Source: Metarhizobium sp964253915
GTDB lineage: Bacteria; Pseudomonadota; Alphaproteobacteria; Rhizobiales; Rhizobiaceae
DNA length: 64,000 bases
Direction of reading: 5' to 3'
Assembly (NCBI RefSeq): GCF_964253915.1
Contig: NZ_CAXUSG020000011.1
Span: 124,001-188,000, forward strand
In this document: in pieces, positions 1 to 10,331 of the stretch
Position numbering within the stretch: the stretch's first letter is position 1
Layout of the letters: the number at the start of each line of letters is the position of its first letter
Program-made: the position numbers and the translations under genes
Notes under the pieces: generated by a model
The model's database searches: none
What the model saw: only the letters and a program-made list of their open reading frames with translations
Told to the model about the DNA's origin: nothing

Positions 1-549
1 TACATGCCGAAAACCATGGGCTGGATCGTCACGCTGGGGCAGGGCAAGCTGTTCGGCGTGCCGATGCCGATCGTCGTGGCCGCCGCCATGGCACTGGTCG
101 TCTTCCTGTTCCTGAAATTCACCAAGATCGGCAATTTCGTCTATGCCATCGGCGACAATCTGGCCGCCTCGCGCATCGGCGGCATCGCCGTGCGGCCAAT
201 GCTGGTGCTGCAATACGTGCTTTCCGGCGGCATCGCCTTCGTCGCGGGCATCATCACGGCCACCTCGGTCGAGGCGATGAACACCCGCATCGTCAATTCC
301 AACATGATCTACGACGTCATCCTGGTGGTCGTGCTCGGGGGCGTCGGCCTGTCGGGCGGCCGCGGCAACGTCCGCAACGTCATCGTCGGCACGCTTTTGA
401 TCGGCGTGCTGATGAACGGCATGACGATCATGGACATCCAGTACACGGTTCAGAACGTCATCAAGAGCCTGATCCTGCTGCTCGCCATCGTCGTCGATAG
501 CATCGTCAATCCGCGCGACGAGCAGACGGGCCAGCAGGGAGACATCTGA
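1..549 (+). CDS. Ribose-type ABC transporter permease, 3' part only
   Basis: This is the C-terminal 182 residues of an inner-membrane permease of the RbsC/BPD_transp_2 family; the start lies upstream of the window. Several hydrophobic helices are visible, and the motif VVLGGVGLSGGRGNV matches the conserved loop near the C-terminus of sugar permeases of this family. The reading frame is open from base 1, so the ATG at 4 is internal rather than a start. It is followed after 51 bases by the binding-protein gene and lies in the same direction as the downstream transporter genes, so it is probably one of the two permeases of the same importer. The substrate cannot be read from the sequence. Confidence 0.9.
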   Translation, partial: YMPKTMGWIVTLGQGKLFGVPMPIVVAAAMALVVFLFLKFTKIGNFVYAIGDNLAASRIGGIAVRPMLVLQYVLSGGIAFVAGIITATSVEAMNTRIVNSNMIYDVILVVVLGGVGLSGGRGNVRNVIVGTLLIGVLMNGMTIMDIQYTVQNVIKSLILLLAIVVDSIVNPRDEQTGQQGDI

Positions 550-600
550 CCGAACAGACAAACAAGATCACCAGACAGATGTGACAAGGAGGAGTGGAAC

Positions 601-1629
601 ATGGGTAAGACTGGTTTGATGAGACTTGCGGCGACGGCGCTTGCCGCCTTTACCATCGGCGCAACGGCTGTATACGCCGACGACGACATGAACGATCCCT
701 ATCGTGCGCCGGCGCTTTCGGCGCTGGCCGGCAAGAAGATCGCCTATCTGCCGATCTCCATCGGCTTCGATCTGGCCCAGGCCTGGGGCGGCGTGGTCAA
801 GACGGAAGCCGAGCGTTACGGCATGAGCTTTTCCTCGCAGGATCCGAACTGGAACACCGACGCGATGGCGCAGGGCATGACGGCGCTGATCGCCGAGCAT
901 CCGGACGTCATCGTCACCCAGAACCCGGACATGCAGTCGCTGGCACGGCTTCTGAAACAGGCCAATGCCGAAGGCATCGTCGTGGTGCAGCTCAACATGC
1001 AGGGCGCGGTGCAGACCGATGCCTTCGTCGGCCCGGATTTCATCGCCATGGGCGAGCAGGCCGCCAACATGATGCTGGCCAAGTGCGGCTCTGAAACGCA
1101 GACCTCCCACAAGGTGGCGATCGTCCAGGGCGTGCTGACCGGCGGTGTCAGCTACTACCAGGTCCAGGGCATGATGAAGGTGTTCAATGAGCATCCGGAA
1201 ATCCAGATCGTCTCCAGCCAGGCGGCCGACTGGGATGCCTCCAAGGCGCGCGCCATCACCGAGACGGCGCTGCAGCAGCATCCCGATCTCTGCGGTGTCA
1301 TCGACGTCTGGGACGGCCAGGGCATCGGCACGGGTGCTGCGATCAAGCAGGCCGGCAAGCAGGGCCAGGTCTATTTCATCACCTCGGGCGGCGGGGCGCA
1401 GAGCATGTGCGATGGCCTGCTGGACGGCACCTATTCCGCTGCGATCAACTACAACGCACCGGGCATGGGCCGCGACGCCTGGACGGCGATCACCACGGCG
1501 CTGCAGAACAACCAGGGCGCCGGCGTCATCAAGACCCAGATCTACTCGCCGACGCGCGTCATGATCAAGGACGACGTGCAGGCCGGCACCTGCTGGGATC
1601 CGCAACAATACGCCAAGATCCTCCGTTGA
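601..1629 (+). CDS. Sugar-type ABC transporter periplasmic substrate-binding protein
   Basis: This 342-residue protein has a Sec signal peptide (about residues 1-26, ending ATAVYA before an acidic DDD stretch) and the periplasmic-binding-protein type 1 fold expected of RbsB-like proteins: a substrate lobe beginning KKIAYLPISIGFDLAQAWGG and a DVIVTQNPD segment. It should capture a small ligand in the periplasm and deliver it to the neighbouring permeases. A strong ribosome-binding site (AGGAGG at about 588) precedes the ATG. It is the only binding protein in the operon although two permease genes flank it. The ligand is unknown; the downstream propeller and dehydrogenase genes suggest an alcohol or lactone rather than a simple pentose, but that is inference. 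Confidence 0.88.
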   Translation: MGKTGLMRLAATALAAFTIGATAVYADDDMNDPYRAPALSALAGKKIAYLPISIGFDLAQAWGGVVKTEAERYGMSFSSQDPNWNTDAMAQGMTALIAEHPDVIVTQNPDMQSLARLLKQANAEGIVVVQLNMQGAVQTDAFVGPDFIAMGEQAANMMLAKCGSETQTSHKVAIVQGVLTGGVSYYQVQGMMKVFNEHPEIQIVSSQAADWDASKARAITETALQQHPDLCGVIDVWDGQGIGTGAAIKQAGKQGQVYFITSGGGAQSMCDGLLDGTYSAAINYNAPGMGRDAWTAITTALQNNQGAGVIKTQIYSPTRVMIKDDVQAGTCWDPQQYAKILR

Positions 1630-1720
1630 TCCGATCATAACCATCGCACGGCTGGCGGAATGCCGGCCGTGCTTTTCCAACCTTTCGATTTTTATTGATC
1701 ATAAAGCATGGAGGCGGGCC

Positions 1721-3841
1721 TTGGCGTCGGCGAACACCCTTACAAAGCTGAGATACCGCTTCATTCCCGACCACGTCATCGGAGAAATCCTCTCGAAGAA
1801 GTGGATCGACAACGCCATTCCTTTTCTGGTGCTGATCGCAGTCATCCTCGTCTTCGGTTCGCTGATCCCGAATTTCTTCAGCGGCAGCAACCTGTCGATC
1901 ACCTCGCGGCAGCTCGGCGAATTCGCTCTCGTCTGCATCGCCATGATGCTCGTCATCGTCGTCGGCGGCATTGACCTGTCGGTCGGCTCGAATTTTGCGC
2001 TCGGCAATTTCATGACGCTGGCGCTGCTCAATCTCGCCGGCTGGTCGGTGTGGGCGGCCGTGCCCGCCGTCATCCTGATCTGCGGCTCGGTCGGCCTGCT
2101 TAACGGCATTCTCGTCGGTTATCTCAGGCTGCGCGCCTTTCTCACCACGCTGGTGACGCTGATCATCGTGCGCGCCGTCGTCGACATGCTGCTCTTGAAA
2201 TACGCCCAGGCGATGTCGATGAGTTTTTACCAGTCGGATGCCTGGGATCTGATGGGCCTCGGCGGTTTCTTCGGCATTCCTTTTTCCTTCTGCGTGCTGA
2301 TCCTCGTCGCCATCATCGGCCATATCCTCTTGACGCGCTCGCGGCCCGGCTGGCGGTTGATGGCCATCGGCGGCTCGCGCCGCTCGGCCCACAATATCGG
2401 CCTGTCCGTGCGCCGCACGGTCTGCGCCACCTATACGATCTCCGGCATGCTCTGCGGCCTCGCCGGCGTGCTCTACGCCGCCCGTCTTTCCGGCGCCGGC
2501 ACCGATACCGGCATGGGGCTGGAGATTTCGGCGCTGACGGCCGCCGTGCTCGGTGGCAACAGCCTCGGCGGTGGGCGCGGATCGATCGTCAAGGCGCTGA
2601 TCGGCGCCGTCATCGTGCTGGTCATGACCAACGGCGTGCTGCGCCTCGGCCTCAATTCCGGTTCCGGGCCGATGGTGCTGGGCCTGACCCTGATCTTCGC
2701 CGTGTTCGTCGACGTGCGCTGGCTGAAGAACCGCGACAAGCTGCTCAACAAGGTCTATGTCTCGCCTACCTATATCGAACTGCCGGAGCCTGCTTCCACC
2801 AGCGCCGATTCCGGCTCGGCCTTCGCGCTCAACGACCGGCTGAAGGATGTCGAAATCATCGGCCTGGCCGATGTCGAATCCCCCGAGGATGTCATCCTCG
2901 ATGATGACGACTACCTCTATTGCGGCACTCGCCACGGCGACATCGTCCGTTTTGCTCCGCCCGATTACAAGACGCATGAAGTCTACGCCCATATCGGCGG
3001 CGCGCCGCTCGGCATGAGCTGGGACAAGGACAGGAGCCTGCTCGTCTGCGTCGGCGGCATGGGCCTCTACAAGATCGACCGCAGCCGCACCGTGACGAAG
3101 GTGACCGACGAGACCAACCGGTCGAAACTCTCCGTCGTCGACGATTCCCGCCTGCGTCTCGCCGACGACCTCGACATCGCGCCGGATGGCCGCATCTATT
3201 TCTCGGAAGCGACGATCCGCTACGAAATGCATGATTGGCCGGTGGATGCGCTGGAAAGCCGCGGCAACGGTCGCATCATCTGCTTCGATCCGAAAACCGG
3301 CCGGACGCAGACGGTGCTGCGCAACCTGATTTTCCCGAACGGCATCTGCACGGCGCAGGACGGCCAGTCGATCCTGTTTGCAGAAAGCTGGGCCTGCCGC
3401 ATCAGCCGCTTCTATATCGACGGGCCGAAGGCCGGGAGGGTCGAACGTGTGCTCGACCGGCTGCCCGGCTACCCCGACAACATCAACCGGGCATCCGACG
3501 GCACCTATTGGGCAGCGATCATGGGCATGCGTTCGCCGGCGCTGGATGTTGCGCTGCGCATGCCGGGCTTCCGCAAGCGCATGGCGAGGCGTATCGCCCC
3601 CGACCAATGGCTCTATCCGAACCTCAACATCGGCTGCGTCATCCGCTTCGACGACAAGGGTGAAGTGTTGGAAACCCTGTGGGATCAAGGCGCCGAAAAC
3701 CATCCGATGATCACCTCTATGCGCGAGCACAAGGGCTACCTCTATCTCGGCGGCATCACCAACAACCGCATCGGCCGCATCAGGCTCGAGGGACGGGATA
3801 CGGGCTGGTCGGGTTACCAGAATTATTGGGGGAGGGCGTGA
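1721..3841 (+). CDS. ABC permease fused to a strictosidine-synthase/SMP-30-like beta-propeller
   Basis: This is a 706-residue two-part protein. Residues 1-345 are a complete RbsC-type permease with about ten hydrophobic segments, the family motif GGIDLSVGS at 82-90 and the loop LGGNSLGGGRGS near 278-289. After the last helix comes a basic stretch (RWLKNRDK, 333-340), a linker at about 345-372, and a six-bladed propeller resembling strictosidine synthase/gluconolactonase (375-706). Positions that bind metal in SMP-30 relatives appear kept: E389, N540 in FPNG, and D586 in GYPDN. By the positive-inside rule the propeller should face the cytoplasm. The start is a TTG at 1721, six bases after a GGAGG at 1710-1714; the ATG at 1708 overlaps that site and is in another frame. 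The stop overlaps the next start by one base. The catalytic role is unproven; coupling of transport to lactone or ester hydrolysis is inference. Confidence 0.88.
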   Translation: MASANTLTKLRYRFIPDHVIGEILSKKWIDNAIPFLVLIAVILVFGSLIPNFFSGSNLSITSRQLGEFALVCIAMMLVIVVGGIDLSVGSNFALGNFMTLALLNLAGWSVWAAVPAVILICGSVGLLNGILVGYLRLRAFLTTLVTLIIVRAVVDMLLLKYAQAMSMSFYQSDAWDLMGLGGFFGIPFSFCVLILVAIIGHILLTRSRPGWRLMAIGGSRRSAHNIGLSVRRTVCATYTISGMLCGLAGVLYAARLSGAGTDTGMGLEISALTAAVLGGNSLGGGRGSIVKALIGAVIVLVMTNGVLRLGLNSGSGPMVLGLTLIFAVFVDVRWLKNRDKLLNKVYVSPTYIELPEPASTSADSGSAFALNDRLKDVEIIGLADVESPEDVILDDDDYLYCGTRHGDIVRFAPPDYKTHEVYAHIGGAPLGMSWDKDRSLLVCVGGMGLYKIDRSRTVTKVTDETNRSKLSVVDDSRLRLADDLDIAPDGRIYFSEATIRYEMHDWPVDALESRGNGRIICFDPKTGRTQTVLRNLIFPNGICTAQDGQSILFAESWACRISRFYIDGPKAGRVERVLDRLPGYPDNINRASDGTYWAAIMGMRSPALDVALRMPGFRKRMARRIAPDQWLYPNLNIGCVIRFDDKGEVLETLWDQGAENHPMITSMREHKGYLYLGGITNNRIGRIRLEGRDTGWSGYQNYWGRA

Positions 3842-4935
3842 TGGCCAATGCTCTGCGCAATTGGGTCGACCGCTTCCTCGGCCGCGGCGAAGCCGCCGTC
3901 ACCGTGCCGCCGCTGGATGGTGCGCTGAAACCCAACAACCTGCTGGAAGAAGCGCCGGTCGGTATTTATGCGAAAACCCCCGACAACCTCGTCGCGACGA
4001 AGGCCGGGCTGGTCTACTCCAGCGGTTCGACGCTTCATCACCAGCCGGCATGCGGCGGGGTAGGGGCCACGCTGCTGGACGCCGGTGCGAGGGTGACGGC
4101 AATTGCCGCTTCCGAAGCCCGGTTGCTGGCTGTCGCGACAACGGCCGGGATTGCGTTTTACGATACGGCCGGCGGAAAAGCCGCAGGGCTTTCGTCCGGC
4201 ACCCAGGCCTTGATCAATGTCGCGGCCATGGCCTTTTCGCCGGATGGTTCGCTTGTCGTCGCGGTCGGTTCCTCGAAAAACGACCTGGAGAATTGGCAGC
4301 GGGATCTGCTGGATGGCGAGCGGGCCGGCTCCGTCTGGCGGCTGGATCCCAAAACCGGGCAGGCGACCATGCTGGCAAGCCGGCTCGGCTTTCCGAACGG
4401 CATCGCTGTCGAGCCTGATGGCAATATCGTCGTCAGCGAAGCTTGGCAAAAGCGGCTTGTCCGGCTGGACGCCAGCGGCAGGATGCTGGGTCAGGTCATG
4501 GAGGATCTGCCTGGTTATCCCGCCCGCATCAGTGGCTCGGCGCGGCAGGGCTACTGGCTCTCGGTGTTTGCGCCGCGCAGCCAGCTGATCGAATTCGTGC
4601 TGCGCGAGGATATCTATCGCAAGGCGATGATGGCCGAGGTCGCACCGGAATTCTGGATCGCCCCGGCGCTGCGCAGCGGCTATTCGTTCCGCGAGCCGAT
4701 GCAAGGTGGCGCGCTCAAGCAGATGGGCATCCTGAAACCCTGGGCGCCAACACGATCCTACGGCCTCGTCATCGAACTGACGGCCGATTTCGTGCCGCTT
4801 CGCAGTTTCCACAGCCGCGCCGGCGGCCGGCGGCATGGCATTACCTCGGCCGTGGAAGCGGGCGGCAAGCTCTGGGCCACCAGCAAGGGCGGCGATGAGG
4901 TGATCGCCGTCGATCTCGGCATGCAGGGAAATTGA
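3841..4935 (+). CDS. Free-standing strictosidine-synthase/SMP-30-like propeller protein
   Basis: This 364-residue protein is a paralogue of the C-terminal half of the preceding gene. Shared landmarks are a PDG turn, a W..D.L segment, DPKTG (169-173 here, 523-527 in the fusion), FPNG (184-187) and LPGYP (223-227). No signal peptide or membrane helix is seen, so it is probably cytoplasmic. The asparagine of FPNG is kept (N186). The Asp-Asn pair that follows LPGYP in the fusion is Ala-Arg here (A228-R229), and the Glu-Asp pair near the first blade is Asp-Asn (D48-N49), so the metal site looks altered. The start ATG overlaps the previous TGA, giving translational coupling. It could be a regulatory or binding partner of the fused propeller or an enzyme with different chemistry; no activity can be assigned. 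Confidence 0.82.
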   Translation: MANALRNWVDRFLGRGEAAVTVPPLDGALKPNNLLEEAPVGIYAKTPDNLVATKAGLVYSSGSTLHHQPACGGVGATLLDAGARVTAIAASEARLLAVATTAGIAFYDTAGGKAAGLSSGTQALINVAAMAFSPDGSLVVAVGSSKNDLENWQRDLLDGERAGSVWRLDPKTGQATMLASRLGFPNGIAVEPDGNIVVSEAWQKRLVRLDASGRMLGQVMEDLPGYPARISGSARQGYWLSVFAPRSQLIEFVLREDIYRKAMMAEVAPEFWIAPALRSGYSFREPMQGGALKQMGILKPWAPTRSYGLVIELTADFVPLRSFHSRAGGRRHGITSAVEAGGKLWATSKGGDEVIAVDLGMQGN

Positions 4936-4936
4936 C

Positions 4937-6433
<1,497 letters not shown>

Positions 6434-6484
6434 GCGGCCGAAACGATAAAACGGCCGGTGAGGCTGAAAGAGTGAGGGAAAGAC

Positions 6485-7612
6485 ATGAAGATCAGAGCGG
6501 CCGTTCTGGAAGAAATCGGGCTTGAACGCCCTTATGCGCAGACCTTGCCGCTGAAGATACAGGAGGTCGAGCTGGACGGGCCGGGGCCGGGCGAAGTGCT
6601 AGTCAAGATCGCCGTTGCCGGCCTCTGCCACTCCGACCTTTCGGTGATCGACGGCAACCGGCCGCGGCCGGTTCCGATGGTGCTGGGGCACGAGGCATCG
6701 GGTGTCGTCGAGGCGGTCGGCGAATATGTCGAGGATCTGAAACCCGGCGATCACGTCGTTTTTGTCTTCGTCCCGAGTTGCGGCCATTGCTCGCCCTGTG
6801 CCGAGGGCCGGCCGGCGCTTTGCGAACCGGGCGCGGCATCGAACGGTCACGGCGAACTTCTCGGCGGCGTCAGCCGGCTGTCGCGGCATGGCGAAAAGGT
6901 CCATCACCATGTGGGCGTTTCGTCCTTCGCCGAATACGCGACTGTGTCGCGTCGTTCGCTGGTCAAGGTTGAGAAGGACGTGCCGCTCGACATTGCCGGC
7001 CTGATCGGTTGCGCCGTGCTGACCGGTGCGGGTGCCGTGTTCAACACCGGTGACGTCAAACCCGGCGGCTCCACGGCTGTGATCGGCCTGGGCGGGGTCG
7101 GGCTTGCCGCACTGATCGGCGCGGCTGCAGCCGGGGCCGAAACCATCATTGCGGTGGACCGGCTGGACTCAAAGCTGGAGTTTGCCAGGGAGCTTGGCGC
7201 CACGCACACCTTCAATGCCGACGATCCTGACATCGTCGGCAAGATCAAGGAAGCCACCAAGGGCGGCGTCGAGGCGGCGCTGGAATTTGCCGGTTCCGTC
7301 AAGGCCCTCGAATTCGGTTATGCCATCACCCGGCGCGGCGGCACCACGATCACCGCCGGCCTGCCCAATCCCAAGGCGATGCTCTCCCTGCCGGCGGTGA
7401 CGCTGGTGGCCGAGGAGCGGACGCTGAAAGGCAGCTATATCGGTTCCGGCGTGCCCTCCCGCGACATTCCCCGTTTCCTCGCGCTCTACAAGCGCGGCAA
7501 GCTGCCGGTCGATCGGTTACTGACCCATCGCATGCCGCTTGACGACATCAATGAAGGTTTCGATCGGCTGGCGGATGGGTCTGCCGTTCGCCAGATCGTC
7601 GAATTCACCTGA
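6485..7612 (+). CDS. Zinc-dependent alcohol dehydrogenase
   Basis: This 375-residue medium-chain dehydrogenase oxidises an alcohol with NAD(P)+. The catalytic zinc ligands are visible (C48 in GLCHSD, H69-E70 in GHEASG), as is the structural zinc loop with cysteines 99, 102, 105 and 113 (SCGHCSPCAEGRPALC). A nucleotide-binding GLGGVG motif follows in the middle of the protein. It starts 51 bases after the ATPase gene and ends 48 bases before an aldehyde dehydrogenase, so the pair probably converts the imported compound from alcohol to aldehyde to acid. The subfamily resembles class III-like ADHs, but the true substrate is not evident. Confidence 0.9.
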   Translation: MKIRAAVLEEIGLERPYAQTLPLKIQEVELDGPGPGEVLVKIAVAGLCHSDLSVIDGNRPRPVPMVLGHEASGVVEAVGEYVEDLKPGDHVVFVFVPSCGHCSPCAEGRPALCEPGAASNGHGELLGGVSRLSRHGEKVHHHVGVSSFAEYATVSRRSLVKVEKDVPLDIAGLIGCAVLTGAGAVFNTGDVKPGGSTAVIGLGGVGLAALIGAAAAGAETIIAVDRLDSKLEFARELGATHTFNADDPDIVGKIKEATKGGVEAALEFAGSVKALEFGYAITRRGGTTITAGLPNPKAMLSLPAVTLVAEERTLKGSYIGSGVPSRDIPRFLALYKRGKLPVDRLLTHRMPLDDINEGFDRLADGSAVRQIVEFT

Positions 7613-7660
7613 AAACGGCAGCGCGCTGCCGGCACGCCCAAGACATATGGAGTTATCGAC

Positions 7661-9157
7661 ATGGCCAGAAGCCAGGGTATCAAGGATTTTCGCTGCTTTA
7701 TCGACGGCGAATGGACCGAGGCGTCATCGAAAGAGACGTTCGAATCCTTCGATCCGTTCACCGGAAAAGTCTGGGCGAAGATCCCGAAATGCGATTCACG
7801 CGATGTCGACCGCGCCGTCATCGCCGCTCGCCGTGCTTTCGATAGCGGTGACTGGTCGAAGCTGAACGCCACCCAGCGCGGACACCTGTTGCGCCGTCTC
7901 GGCGATCTCATCGCCCGCGATGCCGATCATCTGGCGGCGACGGAGGTGCAGGACAACGGCAAGCTTTATGCCGAAATGCGCGGCCAGGTCGGCTACATGC
8001 CGCAATGGTTCTATTATTTCGCCGGCATGGCCGACAAGGTCGAGGGCGCCGTGCAGCCGATCGACAAGCCGGACATGTTCACCTACACCCGCCACGAGCC
8101 GGTCGGTGTTGTCGCGGCGATCACGCCGTGGAACTCCCCGCTGCTGCTTCTGACCTGGAAGCTGGCGCCGGCGCTGGCGGCGGGGTGCACCCTGGTCATC
8201 AAGCCGTCGGAATTCACCTCCGCCTCGACGCTGGAGCTGATGCGGCTTGTCGAGGAAGCGGGTTTTCCCAAGGGCGTCGTTAACGTCATCACCGGTTTCG
8301 GCCAGGATGTCGGCGAGGCGATCTCCACCCATAACGGCATCGACAAGATCGCCTTCACCGGCGGCGAAGTGTCCGGCCGCCGCATCGCCCAGCAGGCGAC
8401 CGGCAATTTCAAGCGCATGACGCTGGAGCTTGGCGGCAAGTCGGCGCAACTGGTGTTTCCGGATGCCAATCTCGACAATGCCGTCAAGGGCGTGGTCTCC
8501 GGCATCTTTGCCGCCACCGGCCAGACCTGCATCGCCGGCTCGCGGCTGCTCGTACACAGGTCGATCCACGATGAATTCCTCGAAAAATTCCTCGAACTGG
8601 CGAAGACGGCGCGCATGGGCGATCCGATGGAAATGACCACGCAGGTCGGCCCGGTCACCACCCAGACGCAGTTCAAGCGTGTGTTGTCGATGATCAACAT
8701 GGCCAAGGCCGAAGGCGCCGAAGTGGCGATGGGCGGCAAGCCGGCGGACCGGCCGGAATGCGGGGACGGCTGGTTCATCGAGCCGACCGTCTTCACCGGC
8801 GTCAGGAACGACATGCGGATTGCGCAGGAGGAGGTTTTCGGCCCGGTGCTTTCGGTCATTCCTTTCACCGAGGACGACGAGGCCTACCAGATGGCCAACG
8901 ATACGCCCTACGGCTTGGCCGCCGGTGTCTGGACTTCCGACATGGCGCGGGCGTTCACCGCGGCAAAACGCCTGAGGGCGGGCACGGTCTGGACCAACAC
9001 CTACCGCGCCGTCTCCTACATGATGCCCTTCGGTGGTTTCAAGAATTCCGGCGTCGGGCGCGAAAGCGGTCAGGACGCCATCTACGATTTCCTCGAAACC
9101 AAGAGCGTCTGGCTCGCCTTCAACAAGGACGTGCCGAACCCGTTCGTAATGCGCTGA
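7661..9157 (+). CDS. Aldehyde dehydrogenase (NAD(P)+)
   Basis: This 498-residue member of the aldehyde dehydrogenase superfamily carries the catalytic cysteine C290 in GQTCIAGSR, the general base E256 in TLELGGKSA, and the oxyanion asparagine in TPWNSP. It should oxidise the aldehyde made by the preceding alcohol dehydrogenase to a carboxylic acid. It is the last gene of the transporter operon: the next gene is on the opposite strand, and a hairpin (9186-9193 with 9208-9215) follows the stop. Length and motifs are complete. Substrate assignment is by context only. Confidence 0.92.
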   Translation: MARSQGIKDFRCFIDGEWTEASSKETFESFDPFTGKVWAKIPKCDSRDVDRAVIAARRAFDSGDWSKLNATQRGHLLRRLGDLIARDADHLAATEVQDNGKLYAEMRGQVGYMPQWFYYFAGMADKVEGAVQPIDKPDMFTYTRHEPVGVVAAITPWNSPLLLLTWKLAPALAAGCTLVIKPSEFTSASTLELMRLVEEAGFPKGVVNVITGFGQDVGEAISTHNGIDKIAFTGGEVSGRRIAQQATGNFKRMTLELGGKSAQLVFPDANLDNAVKGVVSGIFAATGQTCIAGSRLLVHRSIHDEFLEKFLELAKTARMGDPMEMTTQVGPVTTQTQFKRVLSMINMAKAEGAEVAMGGKPADRPECGDGWFIEPTVFTGVRNDMRIAQEEVFGPVLSVIPFTEDDEAYQMANDTPYGLAAGVWTSDMARAFTAAKRLRAGTVWTNTYRAVSYMMPFGGFKNSGVGRESGQDAIYDFLETKSVWLAFNKDVPNPFVMR

Positions 9158-9260
9158 GGCCGGTGAACGCTACATCGGCAGGTAGTAACCGCGATGCATG
9201 GAAGCGGCGCGGTTATCGCCAATGGCGGCCTCGGTTTTGCCGGGTTACGCTCCGCGAAGC

Positions 9261-10331
9261 CTATTCGCTCGCGGTTGTCCGCTCCCAGTACCAGGCGACA
9301 TACATCTTGTCCCGGTCATGCTTGCGGGCCTTCAGCAGGGAGCGAACGGCGCGCACATCGTCCTTTTCGCATGCGACCCAGACGAAGGTATCGTCATCGG
9401 CAGCGACGATTGCCGCCTTGATGGTGTCCGCGAGTACGCTTGTGGAGTTAGCCGGGTAGTCGACGCGATGCAGCCAGCGGACATCGAGCGAACCAGCCGA
9501 GGACAGCGGCTGTTCTTCCGCCGCATCCTGCACTTCGATGATCGCCTGTATCCGCGTACCGACAGGCACTTCGGCGGCGATGCGGATGATGGCGGGAAGC
9601 GCGCTTTCGTCACCGGTCAAAAGAATCTTCTCCGCCTTGGGCAGGCTGCCGCCACCGGGGCCAAGCAGCGCCAGCTTTTCGCCGGGCTGTGCATCCCGGG
9701 CGAAATCGGCGCCGGGTGTGGCGATGCCGGGGGCCGGGTGCTGCAGGAAATCGACCCACAATTCGCGGCGCTCCACATCGATGGCGCGGATGGTGTAGAC
9801 GCGTACCAGGAGTTCGTCCTCGCCTTCAGGCCAAGCGACCCGGCCATCTTCCTTCAAACCCGGCCAGACCGGCGTGCGGCCCTTCGGGGGAACCAGCAGG
9901 CGCACATGCATGTCGCCGCCGATGAACGGCGTGACATCGGCGCAGGTGAACTTCACCCGTCGCATATGCGGCGTGACATCCTCGGCGGAAACCACTGTAA
10001 TCTCATGGAGGTTCGGCAGCATCTGCGCCGATGCCGGCTCGGACCATGTCAGCTCCAGCGGGTCCTCGCCGGCGAAATAGAACAGGTGTTCGGCCACGCT
10101 GGTGCGGCTCATCTGCAGCAGCATTTCGGAGAACGAGGTCAGTTCGATAAACAGCTTGCCGTCCTGCAGCCGGATGTTTGCATGCCCGGCCTTGCTCGTC
10201 ATCGACGCAAGATTGCCGTCCCGCTGGACATCGCCATGCTCGATGAAATGCTCGCAGATCTCGTCGAGCATGCTTGCGGCATCCTTCGGCAGAGCGACGC
10301 CCGAAACTTTGAATGTCTGAACTGTGTTCAC
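9261..10331 (-). CDS. Siderophore-interacting protein with N-terminal DUF2218 domain
   Basis: This 356-residue cytoplasmic flavoprotein has two parts. Residues about 5-98 are a DUF2218 domain (ICEHF near 25, an LQDGKLFIEL strand, then EHLFYFAGEDPLELTW). The rest is a ViuB/SIP-type FAD-binding reductase, ending with a tryptophan-rich tail. Such proteins reduce the ferric siderophore after import to free the iron. The start is a GTG at 10331 preceded by GGAGG; it overlaps the TGA of the upstream ATPase gene as GTGA. It is the last gene of a five-gene uptake operon whose order (binding protein, two permeases, ATPase, reductase) supports the role. A separate protein with the same DUF2218 domain is encoded at 44575. 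Confidence 0.9.
   Translation of the reverse strand: MNTVQTFKVSGVALPKDAASMLDEICEHFIEHGDVQRDGNLASMTSKAGHANIRLQDGKLFIELTSFSEMLLQMSRTSVAEHLFYFAGEDPLELTWSEPASAQMLPNLHEITVVSAEDVTPHMRRVKFTCADVTPFIGGDMHVRLLVPPKGRTPVWPGLKEDGRVAWPEGEDELLVRVYTIRAIDVERRELWVDFLQHPAPGIATPGADFARDAQPGEKLALLGPGGGSLPKAEKILLTGDESALPAIIRIAAEVPVGTRIQAIIEVQDAAEEQPLSSAGSLDVRWLHRVDYPANSTSVLADTIKAAIVAADDDTFVWVACEKDDVRAVRSLLKARKHDRDKMYVAWYWERTTASE

Noticed and set aside
1565..3730. 721-codon open frame on the minus strand opposite the permease-propeller gene
   Set aside because: It is rich in Asp, His, Arg and Ala in no recognisable order and lies wholly antisense to well-conserved coding sequence; typical of a GC-rich shadow frame.
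9186..9215. Hairpin after the first aldehyde dehydrogenase as a firm terminator
   Set aside because: The 8-bp stem has a 14-base loop and no T-run, so it was only mentioned with the gene.
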